The notes under the pieces: model-generated
The model's database searches: none
Seen by the model: only the letters and a program-made list of their open reading frames with translations
What the model was told of the DNA's origin: nothing
Part shown: positions 1 to 11,700 of the stretch, piece by piece
How the letters are laid out: each line of letters begins with the position of its first letter
Position numbering within the stretch: position 1 is the stretch's first letter
Origin: Rusavskia elegans
Lineage: Eukaryota > Ascomycota > Lecanoromycetes > Teloschistales > Teloschistaceae
Assembly: GCA_011316305.1 (NCBI GenBank)
Contig: SAUG01000029.1
Location: 744,001 to 808,000 of the forward strand
Length of the DNA: 64,000 nt
Reading direction: 5' to 3'
Made by a program: the position numbers and the translations under genes

Positions 1-359
1 TGTCGAAAATTGATGGCAGGCGTTTCGGCTTCTTCTTGGTAACCAACCAGATCCGAATCATCGATGACAGTCAAAGAGGAAGAATCGACATCTCCATCCG
101 GCTCAGGGATATTGAGCCTGGCTTCTTTGACACCGGTGGCGAGGTTCATGCGAACATGCAGGCCTGGGGGAAGATTCTGATCATCGTGCACCGTTTGGAA
201 CTTCTCTGTGGGCTGGAAGATTTGAGGATAACACTCAGAGGCGTGGTTTGTGTGGCAGATTAAATTGGATTCTGCTTTGGGGGAGGGAGTAGCTGCCCGA
301 GCGGAGTGACGCGTAGAGAGAGTAAGGAGGCAAGTTATGAAAGTGCTGCGGAGAAACAT
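1..359 (-). CDS. SIL1: SIL1, ER nucleotide exchange factor for Kar2/BiP (5' part, runs off the window)
   Basis: Only the first 119 or so codons are in the window; the 3' part lies before base 1. Reading the minus strand from the ATG at 359 gives a hydrophobic leader (MFLRSTFITCLLTLS), then a Cys-bearing block (LICHTNHASECYPQIFQPTE) and the stretch LPPGLHVRMNLATGVKEARL. I recognise this as the conserved N-terminal block of fungal Sil1. Sil1 acts in the ER lumen, where it exchanges ADP for ATP on the Hsp70 Kar2 during protein import and folding. The leader fits secretion into the ER. No intron is seen in the visible part. The longer-looking ORF upstream in another frame (to 562) has no recognisable content. 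The identity is from recalled family motifs, and the armadillo-like C-terminal half cannot be checked. Confidence 0.82.
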   Translation of the reverse strand, partial: MFLRSTFITCLLTLSTRHSARAATPSPKAESNLICHTNHASECYPQIFQPTEKFQTVHDDQNLPPGLHVRMNLATGVKEARLNIPEPDGDVDSSSLTVIDDSDLVGYQEEAETPAINFR

Positions 360-1130
360 CTTTCACTCCAGTCCTCTAGATGGACAGATGGACAAGTATC
401 TAGCGTGAATAGTAAAATTTGAAGGACGAGATCACGATGGAGGTGGTTGCTGATCAGAGCGGCGCCCGCAATTTCAATCTTCTCTTGACGAAACGTCAGC
501 AGGTAAAGTAGAGGAGAACAGCATAGGAGAAAGAATAAGAATGCGGACTGACACTTTATCAAGGTTTGAACATATATATGGAATAGAAATCTGTGGTGCC
601 TACATAGTAGAGATGTGGTCTATTTGTCCTTTTCTTGGTATCGGCTGCCTGGGCTTGGCAACGGATTTCATCATGATTATATACAGTAATGTGCCACACA
701 GTAAGCACCAAACACCTCTACTACCGATCTGTGCTACTACTGTGACCATGAATGAATCTCAGCAGTGTTGAATAGCTACATAAGTAATATTTGAGCTATG
801 GTAAGAACCGAATCTCATGTTAGAGCGCCGACGGCTATACGTTTTTCATTGCCATTGATTTTCCACATGACGAGCCAGGCAGAGTTGAGGAACGATCAGA
901 TCGAGCGATGCGAATACAGCCAAGGTCATGGACGGAACACGCTCTGCCATGAAGCCAATAGTCAAGACGCGGGTTGTTCTCACCGTCCCACGCTTCATCC
1001 CACGCATGTCGCATCCATCTCCGATGATCAGCCATGCATAACCGCGAAGCGTGGAGTGCTGATATGACACTTGCGCTGTAAGCTAAGCCGGTATATGAAC
1101 TGAGTCGTCAAGCTAGGGAATATGGCCATG
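360..1130. other. Intergenic, divergent promoter region of SIL1 and the secreted-protein gene
   Basis: About 770 bases between two divergent genes. Six-frame reading gives only short ORFs without recognisable composition. I see no RNA gene or repeat here. Confidence 0.5.
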
Positions 1131-1138
1131 TATATAAA
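1131..1138 (+). promoter_or_regulatory. TATA-box-like element
   Basis: TATATAAA lies 48 bases before the chosen ATG at 1186. The position suits a core promoter with a short 5' leader. This is inferred from motif and spacing only. Confidence 0.4.
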
Positions 1139-1185
1139 GCTTTTAGCAGCCGAAGGCTCTGGTGTTATTATGCATCGGAGAAATA

Positions 1186-2138
1186 ATGCGCTGCCTTGAC
1201 ATGGCTGTGTTGCCTTTCCTCATTCTGGGACTGCACTTCAGCGTGGGAGAGGGTGCCATTGCTGGGCGGCGAGATCTCAAGAATCATGCAGATGGGCTAA
1301 GCTTACCTTCTTCGGGTGGCCATGGTAACAGCGAGGCGGCACGAAGCCAGACCGAGTATGTACGCCCTGAAGTGGGTGGAAGGGACCCGATCCAAGAGTT
1401 ATAGTACTGACGTCCCATCGCAGGATTGATGACGTCCAGTATGACATTTCAGTCATGGACCCAGCTGGCCAAGACCACTCTGAGAAGTTTCAGGTCCTTG
1501 GCTCGCCTTCCGACCCTTTCAGCAACGACCTGGAGAAAAGGGCCCTGTCCCGGCCGCTGGATTTCTGTCCAGACGGTGAAACCTTTACTCAATCATACTG
1601 CAGAGAGGAAGTCAGCCCCCAGGCATACGTGATTATATGTAACGAAGGATATGATCACAGCTGGTACTATCGTCGTTGCGCCGAGAGAGAAATCTGCGTA
1701 CGTGGTATACCCAAAAGAAATCCCCCCTTACCGAATGGACAAGTGGTCCCTCCTACCCTGAAAGCTTACTGCGTTTCAACGAACCATTTTGTCAGGATTG
1801 GGATGAATCGAGCGTCCCACAAGACGATACCAGGGACCATTGCGACTCAGTACAAAGCTCCAGAGGGCAAGACAATGGCGATGGAAGCAGTCTTGACTGG
1901 GTTGAATGTTTCGGAAAGCCAGTTCGCCTCGAGTCTCAGGATGAGCGCTCAGACTTCGGACACATCCAACAATGTCCAAACATGGCGTTCTCAAGCGGGC
2001 GGGACAGTTGTTTGCGCAGACTGTGCGCGGATACTGATTGCACCAGTCCCGGCGCGGACTCAAAGATTCGTCATCAATGTCGTCCTGGATGCTGCAGCGG
2101 CAGGGGGATTGCTTTTTCTATCCCAGATACCACTTTAG
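1186..2138 (+). CDS. Small Cys-rich secreted protein, effector-like, unknown function
   Basis: Two exons, join(1186..1355, 1424..2138), giving 294 residues. The 68-base intron has a GTATGT donor, a TACTGAC branch-like site and a CAG acceptor, and it restores the frame exactly. The N-terminus is a signal peptide: a short charged start, the hydrophobic run AVLPFLILGLHFSVGEG, then polar sequence; the second ATG at 1201 is equally possible. The mature part has eight Cys, an even number compatible with disulfides (FCPD, SYCR, IICN, RRCA, EICV, AYCV and a closing VCADC), and two possible N-glycosylation sites. It ends in a hydrophobic tail (VVLDAAAAGGLLFLS), which could be a GPI signal or simply buried. 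I do not recognise a family. Length, leader and Cys pattern resemble fungal secreted effectors, but that is a compositional inference. Confidence 0.68.
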
Positions 2139-2610
2139 ACCGCTATCAACCAGGAGCAGTATCACCTTCTGCTCTCTTTGAATTGTCTTGTATGAACACT
2201 CCGAATCTTGGAAATAGAGACAGCAGCGGTTTGGGAAGCAGTCGAGGGCTTGATAGCAACATAGACGTTGAGGCAGGCCTCAATCATGTGCAGTCATTCT
2301 GCGACTTCCTGAGCGACGTAACAACGAACCCCTTCCCATCATTGCAAAATACAAGGATAGCAATGGGACTCAGGGCGCTGTAAGTATCGAAAGGTATTGA
2401 AAGATGAATCCAGCAAAGCATCATGGTGCAAACATGAGAAGGGGCCTTTGGGATGATGAATACGATAAGCCTTGGCATTACGGTAGGACATTTCTTCATT
2501 TAGCGCAACCCACCCTCGCTTAATTTAGGGCTCCACGACCTCGCCATTAGACTCCCAGAGCGACATCGTTCAGCACCATCTCAAGCATCCGAACGCCTGA
2601 GACCGCAATC
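2139..2610. other. Intergenic, RPS15 promoter region
   Basis: About 470 bases. A second reading frame stays open to 2383 but is a shadow of the preceding gene. No recognisable site beyond general promoter DNA. Confidence 0.45.
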
Positions 2611-3413
2611 ATGGCTGACGCAGACTATGTGAGTATCACGTTCCTATCGCAAGACTGTACTCTAGCAGTCTTGCTACGCTCGGGGCATTCGCTGACCACC
2701 TTACCTCCAGAACCCAGAGGAAGCTGCCGGTATGTTCAGAGTCTAAGCAACACCATCCAGGACCCAAAGCACAAGGTCCCCTCCATCAAGCGCAATGAGA
2801 GGCTTGAGAAGCTGCCTTGAATATCAATGAAAGTTGGGAGTCCAGCGCTGACAAGCCATCACGCCTACAGAGCTCAAGAAGAAGAGAACCTTCCGCAAAT
2901 TCTCCTATCGCGGCGTCGATCTCGACCAGTACGTTCCCTACTCCTCCCAAACCCAATCCTCCAAAACCCCTCTCCTCCGCAAAAAAATACCCATAAAACC
3001 CATCCCACCCGCTCTCCACAAACCCGACTAACCTTTCCCCAAACAGACTCCTCGACCTCTCCAGCGAACAACTCCGCGATATCGTGCACGCCCGCGCCCG
3101 CCGCCGCTTCAACCGGGGCCTTAAACGCAAACCCATGGGCCTCATCAAAAAACTGCGCAAGGCTAAACAAAACGCGAAGCCCAATGAGAAGCCCGATTTG
3201 GTCAAAACCCACCTCAGAAATATGATCGTGGTGCCGGAGATGATTGGATCCGTGATTGGCATCTACAGCGGGAAGGAGTTCAATCAGGTGGAGATCAAGC
3301 CAGAGATGGTGGGGTTTTATCTGGGCGAGTTCAGTATTAGTTATAAGCCTGTCAAGCATGGGCGGCCGGGGATTGGGGCGACGCATTCGAGTCGGTTTAT
3401 TCCGTTGAAGTAG
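2611..3413 (+). CDS. RPS15: 40S ribosomal protein S15 (uS19)
   Basis: Four exons: join(2611..2628, 2711..2729, 2871..2928, 3047..3413), 153 residues. The first exon is only MADADY, followed by a 19-base exon (NPEEAA), then [20 protein letters not shown] and [20 protein letters not shown]. Conserved uS19 blocks are seen throughout: [56 protein letters not shown], and the C-terminal [13 protein letters not shown]. The protein sits in the head of the small subunit near the decoding and peptidyl sites. The length is as expected for the family. The introns are packed into the first third of the gene, a pattern common in fungal ribosomal-protein genes. The intron-3 branch site reads CGACTAACC. The identity is very secure. 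Confidence 0.96.
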
Positions 3414-3750
3414 GGGGTTGGCTTGGTTTGTGGGGAGAGGGATGATGGTAGGGGAGGTTGTGGATGATTGTTGGGGAGGGAGACTGGAGTCTGAAGATAG
3501 CAGAGGATTCATGTCCCAAAAGAAGATGATCTGAAAGCTCCATACTATGCTCTCTCCATTCCCCCTCATATCATTCTCCTATTATTTATTACTCTCAATC
3601 ATCCGCCACACAAACCCTCCAATCTCCTCCGTCTTCCACCCTTACACATCTGCATCCAAACCTGCTTTCCCTTTCCCCCCTCCCCTCTCTCCCTCCCTCC
3701 CTCACCCCCAAAGCCAAAACCCTCCCATCACACCATCTCCCCATCAACCA

Positions 3751-3808
3751 CCCTCACCAAACACCCTCCCTCACCAAACACCCTCCCTCACCAAACACCC
3801 TCCCTCAC
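3751..3808. repeat. 17-bp tandem repeat
   Basis: About 3.4 copies of the unit CCCTCCCTCACCAAACA in perfect tandem inside the polypyrimidine stretch. It is a minisatellite by inspection. Confidence 0.85.
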
Positions 3809-4066
3809 ACACACTCCCCTCCCCCCTCCCCCCTACCACCTCCTCCCCACCCAACCACACCTCCACAAACCCTCTCCCTCTCCCAAAAAAAAAAACCAAA
3901 AACGCCAGCACCCCCGCACCCGCACAATACCCAATAAACCCTCCTACCTCCCATCCCTACCTCGCATCTACATTAAAGACATATATCTGGCCCTGCGTAT
4001 TACGGATATCTATTGTTATGATCCGATGAGAGAGGGGAGATGGTTTGCGGGAGTGGATTGGAGTGG

Positions 4067-4095
4067 AGGGGAGGGGAGCGGAGGGGAGGGGAGGG
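4067..4095 (+). repeat. G-rich tract with quadruplex-forming potential
   Basis: Four GGGG runs and a closing GGG, separated by one to five bases, fit the G3+N1-7 rule. It lies in the spacer between convergent genes. No function is claimed. Confidence 0.55.
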
Positions 4096-4240
4096 TTCTG
4101 ATGGTGAGGGTTCTGGAGGGGAGTTGTTAGGTATCATGGAGATTGGAGGGTGGGTTGGTTGGGATTTTATAACAGGGTGAGGATGGGAGGGATATGTGGT
4201 GGTGTTGTTATCGGATATTCTGATTGATGGCACGTCTCAG

Positions 4241-4271
4241 CACTGGGCACTGGGCACTGGGCACTGGGCAC
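4241..4271. repeat. 7-bp tandem repeat (CACTGGG)n
   Basis: Four perfect head-to-tail copies of CACTGGG plus a partial fifth. Confidence 0.85.
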
Positions 4272-4718
4272 CAGGGAGATAAGAGAATGAGGTGGTGAAA
4301 GGATATGTAGGAGTGTGATGGTATCGCATCTCAAGCTATAGCTATGTCACAGAATGAGGAGAGACAGTTGAAGGAAACCCAATTCTTGATTACTTCCGAG
4401 TATTTTTTTAAATCTCCTAAGGTAGTCATTTTGTCTGTCGAAGCCATGTGTACAAAACGACAAACATGAACGAAAGAAGATGGACCCAAGTAGTTTGTAG
4501 TCCAGCCAGTTTGCGACTTTATGAATTCTCCGACCACGGCAGCTCGTACATTATTTCGCTGACTAGCTCCTGGTGGTATTATTAAAAGCAGCGAGAAGAA
4601 AATCCTCAATACTCCTTTTGCTGAGCTGTTCACATTACCTCGGTTACATCCGTCAGAGCAATCACAACAAAGTTTTATTCAATCCCACATGCACGTAATT
4701 TTCGCCACATCAAGCCAC

Positions 4719-5641
4719 CTAAGCAAGGAACATGATAGCAGCAACAGCACTGAGGACCAAAGCGAACGGGCTCACAAAGCTGGCCACTTCCATGGCAACG
4801 GCTCCGCTACTCGGCGCTTCTTCACTTCCACTTCCGCCTGTGGGCTGGGATCCGGATTCTTCGCTTGTGGACGTAGCTTCTGATAACGAAGAGCTGGTGC
4901 TACTGAGCGTGGGTCTAGCCATTGTGGTGTTCCTTGACATCGCGGTACCTGTGGCTGCGCTTCCGCTGGCGCCCACTCCGGTACCAACGACGCCGGCGGG
5001 GACGGTGGTGGTGGCGTTGTTGTCGCTGATGGTGGTGGTGGTGTTGCTTATGATGACGGATTGGACCACAGCGACTGCTGCGGTAGCGGTGGAGGAAGAG
5101 GAGGAAGATGAAGCTGTGGCCGTTGCTGTAGAGCTGCGCGATGAGGAAGAGCTAGAAACGGCGGTGCTGCCAGTGAGACTAAATGGACCAGAGTAGTTGT
5201 CATCGAGCCCTTGACTGATTTGGAGGGAGTAGTCGTTGCGATTGGGGAGGTCATTGGGGACGGTCCAGACGATTCGGCTGTTGCGGCCGTTGCCTGGAAG
5301 CAGCACAAGGTCAGTGGTTCATGCTTCAAGAAAGATCTGGGCCGCGACAAGAGTAAGACAAGACAAGAGACGCGTACTCTCGATCACGCGGACGAATTCA
5401 AGGTTCCTGAAATCGCCTTGGTATAGAGTGATGGTTGCGTCTGACTGTTGTCGCGATTATTAGCACCCTGGTTGAGGCAGCACAGTTATATGATGCTTAC
5501 GTTAGGATCACCGCCGCCCCAGGTGATAGGAACACTGTCGCCGGGTCTGACGACTGCAGGTGTGCCCGTAAATGCGATTTTCTGGGCAGCAGCAGCGACA
5601 ACACAAGCGGCGCCGACGAGGAGAGACTTGATTAAATGCAT
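4719..5641 (-). CDS. GPI-anchored Ser/Thr-rich cell-surface protein with KRE9/KNH1-like domain
   Basis: Minus strand, complement(join(4719..5293, 5378..5444, 5501..5641)), 260 residues. Residues 1-19 are a signal peptide (MHLIKSLLVGAACVVAAAA). Residues 20 to about 115 form a KRE9/KNH1-type beta-sandwich: VRPGDSVPITWGGGDPN, ITLYQGDFRNLEFVRVI, RIVWTVPNDL, YSLQISQGLDDNYSGPF. The remainder is dominated by Ser, Thr and Ala, a likely heavily O-mannosylated stalk, and ends in the hydrophobic run FVSPFALVLSAVAAIMFLA, typical of a GPI-attachment signal after small residues (SSGAVA). Members of this family sit in the plasma membrane or wall, and yeast Kre9 and Knh1 are needed for beta-1,6-glucan. The exact role of this paralogue is unknown. 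All three exon phases close cleanly, with a GCTAAT branch-like site in the first intron. Confidence 0.85.
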
Positions 5642-6446
5642 TGTTTATAGAGATGACACTTGAAGCTGCAGCTGAGATTACTCGTAGACTGTACTTAAGA
5701 ACAATGCGACTGGAACGAGTGACAGTCGGGTGAAGACAAAAGAAGGAGGTGCAGTGGACTGGAATGCGGAAAAACAGAGGAAGTGGACGGACTGGGAAAT
5801 TTGGTCGCGTACAGACGACGGCAATTAGCCCTGCCGATCTCAGCCACTAGTGATGCATTTCCACCCTCAAAGGCAGCTGGAAGCGGTGTTGCTTTGCCAT
5901 CTGCCAATCAGAACTCGTCATCTCGCTTCTAATCTTGCGTGCATCAGGCCATCATTGGTGAAACACCCAACTCCGAGTCACAGTGGTGAATTGAACTGAG
6001 TTGAGAGTGTGCTGCAGCGAGGTCACACGTCATCGTCATCAAGTAAATCAAACGACACAAGGAACAAATGCCTGGTGACATTTGTACCAGGCCCGCTGCC
6101 AGGGACCAGCTCTGAAGAACCTCACGATTGGAAGGGAAGCCAATCTGTGTATTGTATCAATCGAGGAGATCGAGGCCCACGTTGCTGGTGGAAAAGATAT
6201 ATCGAACCGGAGAGTAAACGTCATCTCGATACACACTCGCTGCTTGGATGTTTTATTGAGGTGCAGAAGATGTGCAGGAACGCGCAAAGCGAAGGGATCT
6301 TGAATTGGTTGACGAGCGCAGCGTGGGTATGGAAGATTGTCTTGACGGGAGGTGGATGTACTTCCTGGTCTCACTGGTCTTCACATGACGTCTATTGATC
6401 CTCAAAGGATTGCGCGGTGAATGATGAACATTGAATTGGGCTTCGT
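5642..6446. other. Intergenic, nothing recognised
   Basis: About 800 bases upstream of the KRE9-like gene and downstream of the complex I subunit gene, both on the minus strand. ORFs of up to 129 codons exist on both strands but lack recognisable motifs and overlap one another. Confidence 0.45.
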
Positions 6447-7337
6447 CTATGTTTTGGGTGAAACTGCACTGAAAGGCGGAGCACCCTTGGGGTTCTCTCC
6501 TGGTAGAGTGGCACTGGCCCTCTGTTTGAGCTCCTCCTTCTTGGCTTCCATCCTCGCTCTCGTCTTTGCATCCTGATCGGCATTCTTCTTTCGGTAATGG
6601 TTGATGAGCTCGTCGAGATTGGCCTGATGACCAGCAGGGACGTTGTAGGGAGAGCCGGTGTTGAAGACTCTGTGTGAATAGCTTGTCAGCAAAAGAGTGT
6701 TCGGCGTAGACGTGGAAGATGGTTCATTTCCGAGGAAGAAGCTAAACAATACACGCTCTCCTACGCCTTTCAAGGCATGATGTCAACTAGAAAATTGTCG
6801 ACTCACTCTGGAAAACTTAGATCCACCAAAGGTGACGGAGTACTGTTGGTAAAAAGGTTCCGATCATGCCCTGCCTGCTCGACCATCTTGGTATGCATAG
6901 CATTCCTCTCCGCATAGCTCTTGTGCCAGTCGTCGTAGCCTCGGATAATTCGTGTGAGCCATGGTTGCGCAGATTTCGCATTGCTGTCGTTCGTCGACCG
7001 GGAGAACTTGTAGATGGCGAAACTCAATGGCAGAGCTGCAAGTGTAAAATAGAAGCCCCTCTAATGCACGAATTAGCCATTGAAGCCCAGCTTCACTCCT
7101 CGCGGAACGGAGTAGTAAGAGATAATCGGTCCTAAAAAACCATCAACCTACACCGAGGGATTCATTGACAGGTTCAGGATGATGGCCGTGATGTGTGGGC
7201 CCGTGTTTGCCGGCACTGGCGTGGTGGCCGGTGCTGGAAGTGTCGTTATCTTTGGCGAAGTTGCTTTCGTACCGGCGCTGCTGCTTGCGGCATCCTCGGC
7301 GGAAAGCAGCAGTGAGCTGTCTCCGTTGTTGTAGCAT
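6447..7337 (-). CDS. Mitochondrial complex I accessory subunit, NUXM / 17.8-kDa type
   Basis: Minus strand, complement(join(6447..6669, 6807..7060, 7152..7337)), 220 residues. It resembles the fungal NADH:ubiquinone oxidoreductase 17.8-kDa (NUXM) subunit. The N-terminus is basic and Gln/Arg-rich with a RRYES processing-like site, as expected of a mitochondrial presequence. Next come HHPEPVNESLGRGF, a single hydrophobic segment (FYFTLAALPLSFAIYKFSR), and the conserved blocks HTKMVEQAGHDRNLF, DLSFPEVFNTGSPYNVPAG and a basic, charged tail. The subunit is a membrane-arm accessory component without a catalytic site. The protein is longer than I recall for the Neurospora form because of the extended presequence and tail. 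The splice phases (0 then 2) are consistent with both joins. The family name is recalled, not searched. Confidence 0.78.
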
Positions 7338-8784
7338 GGTGCACTGCGATATGGATTACCTCTTGGAAGCCATGTGGTCAATTGGAGGGACGTCGCGAAT
7401 TCAACTAGAGTAAGGTAGTCGAAGCACCCGTCAAATGGAATGCCAAGCCCAGAGGTTTCTGGCTGGCTTTTACTTCTACCCTCGGCTTGAGTAGTAGTAC
7501 TGATCCACTGGCTGGCCCGCTGAGGCTCTGCTTCAACCCGCGTCTCGTCTCTTCTTGTCAATAATGCATGTGTAAACCTTCAAAACCACACCAAAACGGG
7601 GGCCCCACACTTGACTTGATCTTAGTGGGTATTTGAGGTCTGCTGGAGGTTCACGTCAGGCTACAAATCCATGCTTGATTTACTATGATTACGCGTAGAT
7701 GCTTGTCGGCCAATCTGGCCACCTGAACAACAACACTCGAGACCACCACCACCACCACCGGAACCCGAACTTGTGTGTTATCAGCAGCATCAGACAGTGA
7801 CCTGAAGTTTGCGGGTAGCACGCGCATTAGGACATGTATTGATTCCTTCCTTCCAAACAAGTACACCGACGATCTAAGTCACCAATTCAGAGCATTCCAC
7901 ACGTCGTTCTTAGCATTCAACATGCATCTACCATTCATTCAACATTCAGCATTCAGTTATTCATTTCAGTCAAGTCGCCAGCAGTCAGAACCTGCCAAAA
8001 TCTAGACCTACAAGCCTACGCAGCCCTTATCCTAAGCCCACAGCCGTAGTGGCCAGCCTCATCGACGCGAACAAGCCAAACGGACGTGGTGAACCCGGAT
8101 GGTGGCATCACTGCGCGTTGTCTAACGAAACACTTGCGGCCTTGGACAAGACCTACCAGAAAGTTCAACCTGGCCGCCACGCCATGGCCGCCTTGTATGG
8201 ACCCACAAGCCAGGAGCTCACTAGCGACCCCAGTCCCTTCCTGGGAGTCCGGGACTTGTCACCCCGGAAGAAGGAGCGCTCGATCTAATGGATGGTGGAG
8301 TTGGTGAATTACGGCGAAGGATGCTCTACATACAGGAAGAATATAAACCGGATTTGGGCCATACACAGCGAAATGTTTTGGCTACGCATAGGGAAGGAGT
8401 CAACAAAGCCATATACGGATGACGTTAAGGGGTGGCGAGGCAGAGGCCTCGTTCAAACCACCAGGATTTCACATTGAGGAGGTATACGGAACATCACCTT
8501 TTTGATCATGAGCGCTGTCGTGATTGGTCAGATTGGCAGATAAGTTTGGTAATACTCGCATTACCAGCCAGATTAGGTTAGGTCGGAGTAGTATAATCAA
8601 ATCAATCAATCAATCAATCTATCGATAGACTAATCCATATTTGGGTCACTGTAGGTGAGACACCATCTGAACTACGCCTATTGATTCTGCAACTTCGCAA
8701 TCCCATTGTTCCGGCTGATATGGATGAGCCGCTAAACCTATTGGCACTAGGTGCGCTTGGTATCATCCTCCTTCTGGACTGTAC
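7338..8784. other. Gene-poor stretch before the NLR relic
   Basis: About 1.4 kb. It contains scattered ORFs of 60-80 codons on the plus strand (around 8049-8307) and a short ORF at 8289-8422, none of which I can assign. It may include decayed 5' sequence of the NLR gene that follows. Confidence 0.4.
8595..8619. repeat. (AATC)n microsatellite
   Basis: About six units of AATC, one interrupted by an extra A. Confidence 0.85.
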
Positions 8785-11700
8785 ACTGATTCGTTTATAG
8801 ATGGTGGGGGGATCCGAGGCGTGTCAATACTTCTTATACTGGATGAAATCATGAAACGAGTGCAACACGATAAGGGTCTCACATATCTGCCCCGGCCATG
8901 CGAGTACTTCAATCTCATTGGTGGGACCAGCACCGGCGGGTCAGTTGCATCCTGATCGATGACAGGCATGGCTTACCGTTGGTTGATTATAGCCTTATTG
9001 CCCTACTGCTGGGTCGTTTACAGATAACGACAACAGATGCTTTACGAACCTACAACAAGCTTGCAAGCTCGGTTTTTTGCAAAGCTAACCAAAAATCTCC
9101 TTTCAATCCTTTCAAGAATGGAAGCTTCAAGGCAACAACGTTAGAAAAGGAAGTCCAGGTCTTGGTAGCTACGAAAGAGCTAGGAGAATCGATATTACGC
9201 GAGAGTAACGACGCAGGGTTGGCGAGAACTTTTATATGCGCCGTCCCTGCAGCGAATATAGCTCACCCGCGATTGTTCAGGTTATATCCAGTACGGGAAA
9301 ATGCGGGTACAAATTACAAGATCTGGGAAGCCGTACGGGCGACGACAGCAGCGCCTACGTTTTTTAAACGTATAACCATTATAGACGATAGAGGAGCGCA
9401 AGAGGATTTCCTGGACGGCGGGCTACGTTTCAACAACCCTGTATAGCTAGTTCTTGAAGAAGCCATGAAAAGCTTCGGAGGTACCTCGAAGCTTGGGTAT
9501 TTAGTCAGCATTGAGACCGGCCATGCTGGCACTATAGGTCTGTCTCAACCGGACGCTTTTTAAAAAATCCTCCCGACAGAAATGGTCGGGGTATTAAAAC
9601 AAATTGCAACAAATTGTGAGAAAATTACCTATAAGCTAGCAGGACGGTTTCGGCAGTCACCAGATCGGTATTTCCGGTATAGCGTAAGTCATGGAGTTGG
9701 CAGCATATCCCTGGAGGAGTGGAAAAAGATGAATGAAGTTCAAGTCCACACGAAAGCCTACATACAAGAGGTAGAGATCTCAAGCTCGATAGACAAGGTA
9801 GTAAAAGTTCTTTGTCGAGCAAATGGACGACTACAGTCTGAACTATCACTACAATCAATATGTCAGTTATAACCTAAATAAAAAGAAGAAGGGTTTATCT
9901 CTTTAGGCCCTCTTAGTACTCTCTCGCTCTATAAGAGTCTAATTTCGAAGCAGGTCTCGTCGGTCCGGCATCGGCAACCGAGCCGACGTCTAGGACATCC
10001 ATAAAATATCAACCATCATCTAGCAGCCTTTTCACAGGTCGAGACGGCTTCCTAAATGCATTAGAGAAGGAGTTTGTCGATCAGGGGCCTGGACAGTATC
10101 TCAGGCGCGAATATCTTCTGTATGGGATGGGAGGCGCAGGTAAAACCCAAATTGCTTTGAAATTCGCTGAAAATCATCAACAAAGGCAAGCGGATGCAGA
10201 TCTGGTTTTCGAGCTCGCTGTAACTAATCAATCAAGAACAGGTATGACCATATTTTTTGGGTTGATGCAAGTAATCGAGATACCATCGAACAAAGCTATA
10301 AAAGTGAAGCCATCAAACTCGGCCGGCTATCTGACAAGAACATGTCCCTTACAGAAGCTTTACGAGAATTAGAGTTTTGCCAAGGTAGATGGCTTCTTTT
10401 GTTTGATGGAGCTGACAGCCTTGAGGAGATCTCAAGCCTTTTCCCTCCAGGCAGATACGGTGATATTATTTATACGAGTAGAAACCCTATGCTGCGACGA
10501 CTCCCTGCATCTCAAACGCTGCACGTCTCGGAAATGAATCATAACGAAGCACCAGAGCTTTTACTGAAATCTGCACGTCTGAACGTATCATCTACGGATT
10601 ACCGGGCGCAAGCCTCAGCCATTATTACAGAACTTGGATATCTGGCCCTTGTAATCGATCAAGCTGGGGCGTATATCGCGAGTAGCGAATGCTATCTGGA
10701 TGACTTCTTAGACGTTTTTAACGAATATCGTTAGTATTTGTTGGAGAATGAAGCCTACCGAGGAGCTTCGGGAAGTAATCGAGCGGTCTATGCGATATAG
10801 GACCTATCGTACGCTGCAATAGATCGACAGGTTAAGGCAGGCGCAAACGAAGCTTTGCGCCAGGGTCTACGAGCTGCACTGCAGATCCTACGGGTGTTTC
10901 TATTCTTTTATAACGAAGGTATTATGGAAGATATATTCCGATTTGCTGCCGAGAATTCCAAGAACCAGGCTGAGACCGAATGTAAAGCAGACTATAGATT
11001 CCTATCGGTCTTACTCCGCCTTCGTCCAGATGGAAGGTAGGAAAGCCAAAGCTTTCGCCAGGGGATCCAGACGCTACTCTCTTTCTTATTAGTGGGCCAA
11101 GAAAGCTCTGGACGGCGAATTTTCATGCACCGCCTGGTCCATATATAGGCTTATAATCGTTTGACCGTGGTTGAAAAAGAGCGCTTTTGCCATCAAGCTC
11201 GAGATATTCTCTAAAGGTCTATTGCTTGGCGGTTTATATCGAGCGATTATGTATTCCGGCGCGACTTATTGTCCTATATTACTACTGCTCAGCGTCGGTC
11301 AAACCTATCCTCGAAAATATCTTAAAAGGAAGGCATAGCAGAGTTTGCACTAGCCTTTTAGGAAGCTGGACGCTGGACGGAAGCCGAGGAGCTGCAGGTG
11401 CAAGTAATGGAGACAAGGAAGAGAGTGCTAGGAGAGGAATATCTAGAGACGCTAACCAGCATAACCAACCTAGCGTCGATATACAGGGACCAAGGACGAT
11501 GGAAGGAAGCCGAGGAGCTAGACGAGCAAGTGATACAGATAAGGAAGAGAGTACTAGGCGAGAAGTATCCAGACACGCTGACTAGTATAGCCAACCTGGC
11601 ATCGACATACCGGAATCAAGGACGATAGAAGGAAGCCGAGGAGCTAGAGGTGCAAGTGATAGAGATAAAGAAGAGAGTACTAGGAGAGGAGTATCCAGAC

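Larger units (their letters stand above)
3414..4718. other. Low-complexity intergenic region downstream of RPS15
   Basis: About 1.3 kb between the convergent RPS15 and KRE9-like genes. From about 3550 to 3960 the plus strand is almost all pyrimidine plus A, so ORFs through it read as Pro/Ser/Thr repeats and are not credible genes. From about 4030 to 4200 the strand bias flips to purine-rich. A minus-strand 100-codon ORF at 4331-4633 has no recognisable content. Confidence 0.6.

Noticed and set aside
3547..4029. 160-codon Pro/Ser/Thr-rich ORF
   Set aside because: A translation of the polypyrimidine microsatellite block; not a credible protein.
4331..4633. 100-codon minus-strand ORF
   Set aside because: No motif, no compositional support and located in a low-complexity spacer.
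8940..8992. In-frame TGA within the patatin domain of the NLR relic
   Set aside because: It lies in a normal 53-base intron (GTCAGT...TATAG) whose removal gives GGTSTGGLIALLLGR, so it is not a premature stop.
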